64,000 bases of DNA from Hermodice carunculata (Eukaryota > Annelida > Polychaeta > Eunicida > Amphinomidae). The stretch is from positions 90,478,462 to 90,542,461 of the forward strand of contig OZ026622.1 of NCBI GenBank assembly GCA_964020975.1, written 5' to 3'. Position numbers and translations under genes: made by a program. The notes below the pieces were generated by a model. It ran no database searches and had not been told where the DNA came from. It was given only the letters and a program-made list of their open reading frames with translations. Shown one piece after another: positions 22,291 through 33,009 of this stretch. Position 1 is the first letter of the stretch. Every line of letters begins with the position of its first letter.

Positions 22291-22589
22291 ATGCCTAACA
22301 GAAAAAACACAAAGTGAGCAAAAGGTGTAGGTAGATCAGTCATCAAAAGACTGACATTTGATGATTACCTCCATACACTGAAAACTAGTTCAAATATCAG
22401 AAAACTCGGGAGGAAAATATGTTCTTACTGTAACCAGCTGGTAACTGATGCATTGAATAAGATAGCATTGTCTGCACATGATGACAAGGGCTACATTTTG
22501 GATGATGGTAGTCCACTCTGTCTTACTGACAAAAGTGACCCCCAAACTGGAACTTGGTCACTATGACATTATGTTGAGCAGAATATGGG

Positions 22590-23700
22590 GCCAGATATGT
22601 ATCTGAGGTTAAAGCATCCTTTTACATGTATCATGGCTGGTCCAAGTCTATCTGGGAAAACAGAATGTTAAAACACCAGGTGAACAACACAGAAAAAAAA
22701 GCGATAGTTCCCCACCAGTCCGAATTTTGTGGCCATATGGATCTCAATGCATGCAGCCAAAGGTGGACTTTGTGTTTGGTTTGAACAGATTGGGAGATAC
22801 TATTAGTTATTCACTGTTTTAGTGTGAAATACAGGAAGTATCTCCCCCAAAGACAGCTGTATTACCCGAGGCGAAGCCGAGGGTAATACAGCTGTCTTGG
22901 GGGAGATACTTCCTGTATTTCACACTAAAACAGTGAATGACGATTTTATGCCATTTTTGATGATGTAATTTCATGCCCAAAAAATACACATGTTCGACCT
23001 GCTGCTGCTGCAGTTCACTTCACAGTCCGCCATCATGTTGTCGTCTGCAGCGCTTCAAGGCTTGTATCGCATGACAGAGACTTCTGGTGGCTGATCGATG
23101 CACTAACCAGATAGGGAGATACAGCGAGAATACCGCTGTATTCCCCGGCCAGTTACGAGAATACCGCTGTATTCCCCGGTCAGTTTCAGGAATCGCACTG
23201 TATTTCACCTTTGCAGTAATTAATGCACATATAAGCGTAATACAAAGAGTGTACCATGGCTATTAACCAATCAGAAGCCAAGGGTGCTATCAAAAATGGG
23301 ATAAATGTGGGAATGCACCCCTCTTGGTGGTGGTTGATGACCTGATGGACAAAATGGACAAGCAAGTGCTAGACATGTTCACCAAAAAAGTCACCATCAA
23401 AATACAAACATCATATTAATTGTGCAGAACTTGTTTGCCAGAAAATGTTTTTGCTCCATCAGTCTAAATGCTCAGTATCTAGTGGTTTTCAAAAATGCAT
23501 GGGACAGACAGCAAATAACTGCATTATGGAGACAGCTAGAACCCAACAGGAGTTAAGCAGTTTTGGGTGCATTTTAAGGAAGCAACCAATGACCAGCTAT
23601 CTCTTCATCAACTGTGCACCTGACACCCCCAGAAATACAAGATACCATGCAGACATGTTCGCTTCAGAACCTACTGTGTTTGTGTTCAAGAGCACATGAT
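22590..23700 (+). pseudogene. Polinton packaging-ATPase relic
   Basis: A Walker A-like stretch and, past an inserted palindromic element, a Walker B-like VVVDDLMD, in the order seen in FtsK/HerA-type genome-packaging ATPases of Polintons. Fossil, split by the insertion at 22,805-23,280. Confidence 0.72.
22805..23280. mobile_element. Palindromic MITE-like insertion in the Polinton
   Basis: Starts with a near-perfect palindrome of about 58-nt arms (22,809-22,867 and 22,881-22,938) around GAGGCGAAGCCGA. Further in are two tandem 31-bp units (about 23,128-23,189; core ACCGCTGTATTCCCCGG). The far end repeats the GTGAAATACAG word in inverted form near 23,203-23,213. No ORF; nonautonomous. Confidence 0.65.
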
Positions 23701-23719
23701 GGCACCAAGAAAGTTTTTT

Positions 23720-24210
23720 GGGATACTTGACGACATATAAAAGACTGAAGGAACAACAAAGTATTTCTATACTGCACCAAGTGACTGCTTCTGTACCATA
23801 TCAGTCACAGCAGGCAACATCTGTCATTCGAGAAATGGACAGACAGCCAATTGAGAAACTTTACAAAGGTGCAGTTGCCAATGTTCCAAAGAGCTGGGGA
23901 AAAATGTAGAATGGCTTGTGAAGTATGTGAAAAAGAACCCTGATCTGACCATCAATCACAAGGAAGAACTAAAGGTGAAAGGTGGTTTGATAAAGGGTAG
24001 TCACATACAGGATCTTGTTGCCAACTCCATTGGTAGGACACGAGATGTACAGTGTTCACGGCCTGTATGAATTTAATGATTTCCTTTCGAGAGCCAACAT
24101 ATGGATATGGATCGTGACAGCTTTGTGGACTTTAAAGATGTTGCCATCTCACTAGATTCCGTAGAAGGCATGATGCCAGCCGTATTGACAAAACCTTACA
24201 GCAAAGCTAT
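23720..24210 (+). pseudogene. Polinton relic downstream of the ATPase
   Basis: Contains ELKVKGGLIKGSHIQDLV, a block I associate with conserved Polinton ORFs of unknown role. Fossil; assignment tentative. Confidence 0.4.
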
Positions 24211-24309
24211 ATGACACACTGACTGGAAGCAACAGCAATTGCAACAAGGGCAGCTTGGATAAATTTGTTTAATGACAGAATCTTATTTGATTCTTCCCCC
24301 CCCCCCCCG

Positions 24310-24790
24310 ACAGTTTCAAGCTTGTGGTTCCAGACAACACTGTCTCTAAATTCAAAGTCAAGTTTTCCAAAGTTATAGAATTGCCTGGGATACATGAGGT
24401 TGACTTAATAGAAATATCCTATCCCCATAATCGGGATGAAATACCTAAAGTTGATGTTTATCTCAAGACTCATGGGGCAAGATATTAAGAACATGAGATC
24501 TCATTCAAGAAAAGATAATTTTTGCTAAATCCAAATTAATTAAAAATGCTTCTTAATAAAGCAGGAAGGTCAAATGGTTTCAATTTCACATATGATAAGG
24601 ATACACACAAACTGGCTTTAAATTTTATGCAGCCAAATAGAGAGCTGGAAATCATAAACAAATATCTCTGTCAAATACCATATTCCTTCCAATTAGCGCC
24701 CTGGGTGCTAAAAATGGAAATTTTGAGGGGGCACCTTTTTTGGAATAATAGAAATGATTATGATAAACGTTAGGACATTTGAACGTGAAC
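24310..24790 (+). pseudogene. Polinton penton-like relic
   Basis: Contains FKVKFSKVIELPG, then EVDLIEISYP, the N-terminal beta-strand pattern of Polinton penton (minor capsid) proteins. Fossil. Confidence 0.5.
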
Positions 24791-26780
24791 ATCTAAAATT
24801 TGCCAGACTCTAAATTGACCATTTTGTAAATGAATCCTTCATCAACAGATCAACTTATTCAAACACACTGTGTGCTTAAAAAATAGTTTGGCCAAATGTG
24901 AAGATGAAAAAGGAAGAAGAAGAAAACAATGACTAACATGTGAAACTGAAAGCACATGGACTGGATTCAGTACTGGTGCATATGTAGCCTACTACTGCTG
25001 TCCATTGACATTGTCTGTTCAAGACAACCATCAGGTTGAATCCAGTTGGAATACCAGTAGGTAAGTAATATGGCTCATAAACATTTAGTTGTGGCGTCTG
25101 CAATAAAATCTGATCCTTGAAAAAGAATATTTAGCCAGTCTTGTCATTATATATTTAATCTATCAGAACTACAGAAGACAGCAATGGCATGGAGAGCATC
25201 TGTGCATGCAAGCCTCTATGCAAATCACTGCATGCTATTTATAGCTGACACAACGTGGCATAAATTATCGAGCTTCAGGTGAACATGCTGCCATCGTCAT
25301 ATCCCCATGCCGTGGGAGTAAGACAATAATGCTTGCTGTCAGCACCAAGGGGAAGTTCGATGTGTGAATACTTCCCTGCTGCTATGGCGATCTTGTAACT
25401 CTTAATGTAAATTATTATTGGCCTACTGGCAAAATATTATCATTCATGACAAGTGCTTCACAATTCAAAGCCAACGATAATTAGACTATACTATGAAAAC
25501 ACATTCAAATGTTCCATTTCTGACAATTATCACTATAGACATGCATTTTGACAGAAAGTTATCATTTTCTTCCAATTTTTAAAAAAAGTCTTTCTCTCGT
25601 TAGACCTGGGTGGATTGATCAGCGAGTGGGTTTCCATTTAAACTAATTAAAGTATGATGAAGATCCAACATCAACATTATGGAATAAGTTTACGACAGAT
25701 GAAATCCAAGATATAAGAAAGGAAAAACTGGCTCATGGTACAAAGAAAATGGAACAAAACATATTATGAATGTTTCTCTGATCTGATTTATTCTGTGAAC
25801 ACATGTTGGTTTCATATTGTAGAAGACACACACCAACATGGTGGTATGGCATACCCATACGCACCAGTGCATTTGAGTTTATACTTGGACTGGGCAATGT
25901 TAGCATGGACATTAAAAGAACTACTTAATTAAAATTTAAGGGTATTTTGTCAAATTCAATTCAAAATCTGGATGCACCTTTGGGAGTCTTTGCTGGATAA
26001 AATTTCTTAAGATGTATACATGTGAAAATTTGCATGTTGCCTATGATTATTTCTCATCGTGTCATGACAACTTGAACATGATGGGGTATTTTAAATGGAG
26101 GGAAAACATCAGCAGCATGACAAACTGGGATACAAATTTCTTGCTCTGAACACTGTATGTTTACTGGGCTTAAAAGGGACAGATCAATCGAAGCAGCTGA
26201 AACCTTCATTCAGAGTCAGGATCCTTATTATCACTCAGGCCACCCATGGCTTCACTAATCATAAGCACAGCCCTCGGAACCGCTAGCTGCTCAGGACCCC
26301 CCCCCCCCCCCCGTGGAAAAAAGTGTGCCGGGGTGGGGGTGGGGGGCGGGGAGGGCGCACTAATAATGACGAGGGTGCTAATAAGAATGAATAAACTTGG
26401 TTTTCACCAGTATTAATTATGATTTATCAGAGTGTATTGAAGCTTCCCATGCGGTTGTGTAGGAAGCGGGATTGTACTCTTTGTTCATATGGAAGTGGTT
26501 GAGCATGCAGTGACTGGAGACACCTTGGCTCCAATTCTGTAGATTGTTTACATCAAAAGGAAATATGGAAGGCAGATCACATCAACTTATACTGTGCCAT
26601 TGTATCAACCCATGAAAAGTAATGAGCTCCATGTCATAATAGTAACAGTTGCATCTCGGACTGGTCATCCAATCCTATTTAACAGTGGTGAACAACTGTT
26701 ACTTTTCACTTTCGGCCGAGAAAGTGAAGACTTCTCCCATGAAATAAAAGTGTGTTGACTGTATTGGCCCAGCTGATGGT

Positions 26781-27152
26781 GTGTATAAGAACTATTACAT
26801 CAATGAGGCTGGTCATGGAGTTCCAGTTTACAATGGTTCTGGACTACAAAGGGGGCATCACCTGGGTAGCATCCTTGGTGGTCTCCCCCTATCTGCAGCC
26901 CCACTTTTGAAAAAAGCTGCCGAACTTGTAGGACGAGAGGCTTTGAATTTTGAAGTGGGATTGGCCAAGGATGCCATGAGTGGTAAAGATGTCAAAACTG
27001 CAGCAGAAACGAGAGGAAGATTACCCGGTACCAATCTTCTCGACAGGGTTGTTCAGTCACCAAGAAGAGACAAAGGGCATCAATCAGCAGACAACAAAAG
27101 GAAACAGCAGCTACCAGGTAGAAAGAGAAGACAGGTGGACATCTTTGGATAA
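26781..27152 (+). pseudogene. Polinton pX-like small protein relic
   Basis: Gly-rich N-terminal YYINEAGHGVPVYNG, then GHHLGSILGG and a basic C-terminus (KRKQQLPGRKRRQ), like the adenovirus pX/minor core-like proteins encoded beside Polinton capsid genes. Part of a broken element. Confidence 0.6.
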
Positions 27153-27229
27153 AGACGTGTCAGAATGACTTCACTGGTACGTGAAAAGAATGATGATCTC
27201 AGCAGGAAGTCTGAGCTGGACCTCTTCAC

Positions 27230-28560
27230 TTTACCCCTGACACAGACTGACATAGAAGCTGGATCAATGAGTACCCATCATCCTTTCACCTCCTTATATG
27301 ATGATTCTTTCATACATTCTGCATTATAGAATTACAAATCAAAGGATCTGAAGAAAAATACATAGACTTTAACAATACCAGTTTACTCCTGTAGGTGAAA
27401 ATTAACCAAAGAGGATGGACCAGACCTCAATGACCCTACCAATGTTTGACTTGTAAACAACTGGATGCCCAGCTTATTCAAGAGCATGGAAGTGGAGCTG
27501 AGCAATGTTAGCATCACCAAATACTCATCAGGCTGTGTCCAAGAGGCATATGTGGAAAATTTACTTTCCTATGAAGGTAATGGCACAAATGTCAGCTACA
27601 GATTGTTATGTGGTCTGTTGAGACGTCTGGACAGATAGATAGATCAAAACTGTCTGGAGTGAAGACAGAGTACAAAGCTGGCATAAGATAACATGTGAAC
27701 AGCACTGTATATTTTATTTGTCTCAGCAATTCATGGGAATTAGTATGGCTGATATCATGGGTAAATTGTTCTACCCAGAAGATCCAGAATTCAGTGTTGC
27801 GTTGGTAAATGTACTCAAACCATCATGGCTAACAGCAAAAGAGAATTACCGTGTCCCCCTGGCAAATCAGCAAGGAGTCTGATGCCTCGATCAGGCTCTA
27901 CAAACCCACCAAGGGATCCGAAACCAGTCGGTACATATCTCCAGATGTTGCCCAGAAGGTAATAGATATGGACTGGCTGTTCATAGACGTATCCATACAG
28001 AAAGGCAGCCTGAAACCTTGGCATCATGACCTGGGTGAACTTATGTTTCTCTCCACATGGCGATAGAAGTATGACAAGACCATGTGCATAAACATCCACA
28101 AGTAGTTCAACAAATCATGTGTGATCCACACCTCCAAATGTGGCATCTGTCTGGACCCAGAATAATGGCCGCATTTCACGGGAGACCTCCACCTTGCTGT
28201 CTCTAAGCCATCACCATCAGATGAAACTTATGATGGCCTTGCTGCCAACTTCCACACTTTACTCAAGGGTCCTGTAAAAGCTGGAAGTTTCAACTTTTTG
28301 CTCTATCAAATGTCAAAGCCCCTAAGTTGTGAAGTTTGTGAGAATGATAAGCCTGGTCAGGAATGGCATACTTGTCCAGACGGGGCAACCACTTTGCACT
28401 GTTCACCTGTCTGGAACAAAATCATGCAAAATTTGAACATCCATAAGGCATACACGTCCATCATCAGAAAGCTGCTGAAAGAGTATCAATTTCTGTCCAC
28501 AGTTTTAGCCAGCATGCTGATGTATGTTGCAGACCTGCATGACTACATGACCGTTAATGA
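27230..28560 (+). pseudogene. Polinton major capsid protein relic
   Basis: The stretch NNWMPSLFKSMEVEL followed by YVENLLSYE matches the start of the double jelly-roll capsid of Polintons, next to the pX-like relic as expected. The downstream part (to about 28,560) is less certain. Fossil. Confidence 0.6.
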
Positions 28561-29799
28561 AGGTTGTCTGTGACATGACCGCATCCAACCTGGTTTTGCA
28601 TTAGATCCTGAAAAAACAAAGAACCACAAACCCGTGTTGCCTAAGCTAATGTAGGCTGTCTGTAGGATGTATGCATTTACCCACTTTCCAGGGCAGAAAA
28701 AGCCAGATGTAGTCAAACCAGACTGTTTGAAAGAAAAAACCATCCTGGAACCAAAGAAGCAAGACACTGGTAAATGTGTCTCTCTCTGACTGAAACAACC
28801 TACCAACAGCCAGAGACCCAAAAGTCAGTCTGAAGGAGAAGACTAAAAACAAAAACAAAAGGGAGTGCACAAAATCCAATGGACAGCCCCATTGGTGCAG
28901 TTGGTAGACTGCGAACAAAAGCATCAAAATGTGCCATGGGTGAAAATGCCCTTTCCTCAATGTAGTAAGAAAAAAATGACATGGTTGATTTGAGTACAAC
29001 CATGAAGCAGCATGTAAACAAGGTGACACAGTGTACCATTCCTTCATTACTTCACATTGATCTTGAGGGTGAACTTTTATCATATAGAAGAATAGTAGCA
29101 TGGGGACCATGGCCAAACTGGGAGAAATCAGTAAAAAATAGACATGCAAGCTTTATTCTTCCTTTAACTCTATACTTGTGAGCACAAGTAGTGTTGCTTC
29201 TGTGATCCGGGAAATGATCTTAAAGGAGTTACCTGCAACTACAGTAACATCATATATGATAAGGAATAAAATTTATAACTTGAACCAGAAAGGAGAACAC
29301 CTGTGTGATATTTGTTAAATTTTAATAGTCTTGACAAATATGCACGGGGGGGGGGGGGGGGGGCATATAGGCATTGCCTGCTCCCCGATTTGTTTTTTCT
29401 TTTAAGAAATAAAATAAGTTTAAACCAAATATGCAATTTGATGTAATTGCATACATTATAATATGAACATTGTATAATAATCTGTGATATCATTTATACC
29501 AAATTAAAATGACTGACTCACAATTAGATGATAATATAACCTGAGAACACACATCTTATCACTATGATATTGTCAAGTTAGAGTCTGTAGCAGATGAAAA
29601 AATTGACCCAATTGCCAATGCAAAAAGCATTGATGTAATTGAATACATTGTACCTGGTTAAAATGAAAATATGTTGCATAATATTGTGCACAATGTATCT
29701 TATTAAATTTTACACCAGATGAAGGGGATTGAAGCATGACATTGTAACTATATATATATATATATATATATAATTAGGGATGGTACTAGTAGGGCATAA

Positions 29800-30088
29800 T
29801 TGAAATATTGCCTTATTGGTAGTCCATGCCCCTGTGGTCCTTAAATCTCGCATCACCACGGCTCAACGGAAAAGGATAAAATGCTGGCACACAAAGGTGA
29901 AAACTTTCTTTTTTTCAAATCGGCAAATTTGGTTCTTACCCTATGGTCACGTGACTGCACTCGGCAATGAGAAGACTGGGACATTTGTGCATAGACACTG
30001 GTCACGTGACTGTTCTTCACAAATCAGAATGCAGGATTTCGGGGTCATCAAGTACAAAATGGATTAACTCTCTTATTTTCACACTACT
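29800..30088 (-). repeat. Polinton right terminal inverted repeat
   Basis: Inverted copy of the left end, with two intact TCACGTGAC palindromes near 29,946 and 30,001. Confidence 0.88.
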
Positions 30089-30309
30089 ACCTCCACCAGA
30101 ATACAAAGTGACTTAAATTATACTTTGCTCGCTTTTTACTAAAAAAAAGACAAAAGATGACAATTCAAAGAAATGTACAAGTTATATGAAGCTTGGCAAG
30201 TGTCTTAACTTTATTATGGTATCACAAGACTGTCATCTTTTATACATTTTCATCTTCATCGTGGTGATGGCGTTATGGAGCTGTTCTATTGATAAAACAA
30301 AGCTATTAC

Positions 30310-30489
30310 CGAGGAAGAAGCAAGCCCATCCTCCGCAAATTCCTGGCCTTCGTAAAACTCAGTCATGGGCGAATCCACACATACAGACTTCTCTCTTTGA
30401 TCCTCGCTTCTGGCGTCATGCATATCGTCACCAGCTGTTGCTGATACACATGAATGTCCATGCATCTCACCTTGGAGCAAGTTTTGAGC
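30310..30489 (-). CDS. Acidic linker exon (copy 2)
   Basis: 180 bp, 60 codons, phase 0, acceptor GAGTAG, donor GTAATA. Contains GDDMHDARSEDQ and EKSVCVDSPMTEFYEGQEF, clearly paralogous to the exon at 18,278-18,478, with the same splice sites. The Polinton lies in the intron between the two. Confidence 0.7.
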
Positions 30490-32123
30490 CTACTCAAGTA
30501 AGACAGGGATGTATTAATTCTAAAGGCTCACTGAGATTGATGTGGCAATTTTCTTAGTACGTTCCACGAACTCAACTCTAAAGAACAGTAATTGTTCTAA
30601 GAAAAAATAGGCTCATCACGTAGGACCACACACTTTGAATGCTGTACAGAACGCAAAAACAAATGAAACCACGGTCTGTCCCGTGTAATTTACAAAATTT
30701 ATGAAATATCTCATGATGTAATACCAACTGTTTATTGTGAATGCATTAGAAAAAAATAGGCAGTTTTCTTAAAATGTTACCATTGCCGCAGTTCTAAATT
30801 TCGTGTTTTTCACTTGAGTTAAATTCGCTCTTTAGACCCTGGTCTTGTTAAACACCGAAAACAAAACTACAGCGAAATAAATTGAACATACAATATATTA
30901 CTAACAGATTATGTTCCTAAAAGACCAAGGTGGATCCAGTAAATTGGGAATGGGACATGTGGCAAACGTGTTTTTACTGGCGCAAACCCGAAAAAGTGTG
31001 AAATTAATGTATTTGAACGGCAAGGTCAAGGCCATTTTGATTCCAAAATATCGGTGTATGAATAAAGCAAAATTGAACAATTAAACTGGTTCTTTTTTCT
31101 CCTGGAATGTACATATTGTCACCACCGTTTTTACTTCTAACGTTTTTTAATTTCGTTTGCAGCGTATTCCATTCAAACTAAAAATATATAATGTCATAAT
31201 TTGTTTCCAGAGTTGCCCATTTCACGACATTACCATACTTGCTTTTAGTAGGTAATGCGTTCATATCATGTATTTTGCTGTTATTTAATTATTGCAACAT
31301 ATTTAGCTGGGTAGCCCACTCAAATTCAGTCTTTCTTCCATGGGACCCATAGTACAACGTAGATGCTTAATAAATGTATGATCATATGACAACACACACA
31401 AAATACACAGTGCAGAAAATACATGCATAGAAAGCTAAATACATCTACAAAGCATTGAAGACGTAATGTAGTCGCCCCAAGTTAATATTACTTTAGTATT
31501 AAGCAATTACGTCAGATGATTCCCATGGAAAAGTTGGAAAGATACTTCATTCCGAAACCATCTACATCATTAGCTTGCCTAATGGTTCTGAGTGACTGTT
31601 TACGATATGAAGGTGTGTTTGGCAGAGAGATTGTTTGTAGGTTCCACATTTCGTTTTCGCAGAGAACACAGATCGTCAACTGCGACACTTTTGATGTTAG
31701 AGGAGTGTGCTCTATTTGCTTATAATAATTCATTATAATTCATTTCGTGGGCAATTTGGTGCCATTCCCTTTTAGAGATGTGTACATAAATATTAATGTG
31801 AGAATTTGTCGGCGATCTGCTGATTTGGCCCAGCCTACATTTTAAATATAAGTGAGGTCATAATTCAGGCACGGTCGATATAATTGTTGGTTTAGATATA
31901 TTTTTTATTTTAAAAAAGTCCATGTTTTCAAACATTTGCCTACTATGTAGGTGAGACCAGTCTGGTTGGTGTGACTGTGCATAGGATGTAGAATTATAAC
32001 GGTTCAGGTAATTAAACAATTTCAATCAAACCGAATACCCCGACGCACTGAGGTTGCAATGGATCATCTGGAGAAATTTTTTGAACACAATAAATAATGC
32101 GAATCGTTTAGTTTTGTCTTTAC
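30490..32123. other. Intron, no gene recognised
   Basis: The 70-codon frames on both strands at 31,512-31,733 are mirror images and not recognised. Confidence 0.5.
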
Positions 32124-32324
32124 CTTCCTGCTTCTTCTCCTTTTCATGATGGCCACGGCCAATTCTGTGTGCGGATCTGCCACAAATTGGGTTGCATTTG
32201 ACCGTTCAGCACCTAATTCTACCTCGTCAACAGGTTTCTCCCCTTCGCCTTTTCGTATTTCCGAATCGCTATCTCGTGAAGTCGCGCCTTCTTGGGTAAG
32301 CGACAGCTCGTTCTGAGCTTCAAT
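32124..32324 (-). CDS. Charged linker exon after the PH domain
   Basis: 201 bp, 67 codons, phase 0, acceptor ACCGCAG, donor GTAAAG. Acidic then basic (RDSDSEIRKGEGEKPVDEVE to IMKRRRSRK); the basic end could be a nuclear or membrane-binding patch (inference). Confidence 0.72.
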
Positions 32325-32800
32325 CTGCGGTATATGTATACGTCAGTAATATCAATAGTTCCGGCACCATTCTGATGCACTGTTACTGCCAGACACCAGG
32401 GTTATGCATTCAAATTTAAACATACATATCAGATTAGATACTGGCACAATTTTGTATTAATTCGAAGTCTTCTCAAACAACAAAGCCACAAATAATGTCA
32501 TTAAAAATAAAGGCAAATGGGCAGGCTGTTTCATGCAGAATCCGTGAAGTGACTAGGTTGAAAACAGTTTGCTCTTGGTGTTAAAGAAAGATTTTTTTTT
32601 TAATTATCTACATTAAAGTTACCTTCCATGTGCTCCCTGAAACGTGCAATGAGATCTTGTTGGTGATAAGCATAATTGTTTAAATGTGATTTAGGATTTT
32701 TACTGTTCAGATGAAGCAGTCGTTACAATTTACTGAAGTGGCACTGACTCTTTCAGTTTCAGTTGCAGTTTTACTTACCCCATAAATACGCGTTTTTAAT

Positions 32801-32804
<4 letters not shown>

Positions 32805-32880
<76 letters not shown>
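32805..32880. repeat. (TA)n microsatellite
   Basis: About 37 TA units with one C interruption, 18 bp from PH exon 5. Confidence 0.97.
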
Positions 32881-32881
<1 letters not shown>

Positions 32882-32897
32882 TAAACGACAAACTTAC

Positions 32898-33009
32898 ATC
32901 AAATGCGCCCGATGACTTTATCGGCGATCTAAAGGAGTTCATCCGTTGTTGGTTTTCATCATAAGCACTTGTTATGGCAGTTTTCCATTCGTTTGTAATT
33001 TCTAAGGTT
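32898..33009 (-). CDS. PH exon 5 (C-terminal helix)
   Basis: 112 bp, acceptor TTATCAG, donor GTAAGT. TLEITNEWKTAITSAYDENQ carries the invariant PH Trp. Confidence 0.8.

Larger units (their letters stand above)
18984..30088 (+). mobile_element. Polinton (Maverick) fossil, broken
   Basis: About 11.1 kb bounded by terminal inverted repeats (18,984-19,339 and 29,800-30,088, beginning AGTAGTG) that are about three quarters alike by eye. Plus-strand relics appear in a Polinton-like set: protein-primed family B DNA polymerase, FtsK/HerA-type packaging ATPase, penton-like protein, a pX-like small protein and a double jelly-roll major capsid. No integrase was recognised. The element is broken, with well over a dozen breaks, and carries secondary insertions (a palindromic MITE, a CA microsatellite). 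TIR divergence and the load of breaks point to an old insertion. It lies inside the duplicated linker segment of the RhoGEF locus; the right flank ACCTCC matches ACCTTC of the unsplit copy (18,056-18,061), while the left flank is eroded. Confidence 0.88.

Noticed and set aside
28646-29149. Minus-strand 167-codon frame with hydrophobic stretches
   Set aside because: It is antisense to the Polinton relic and has no recognisable domain.
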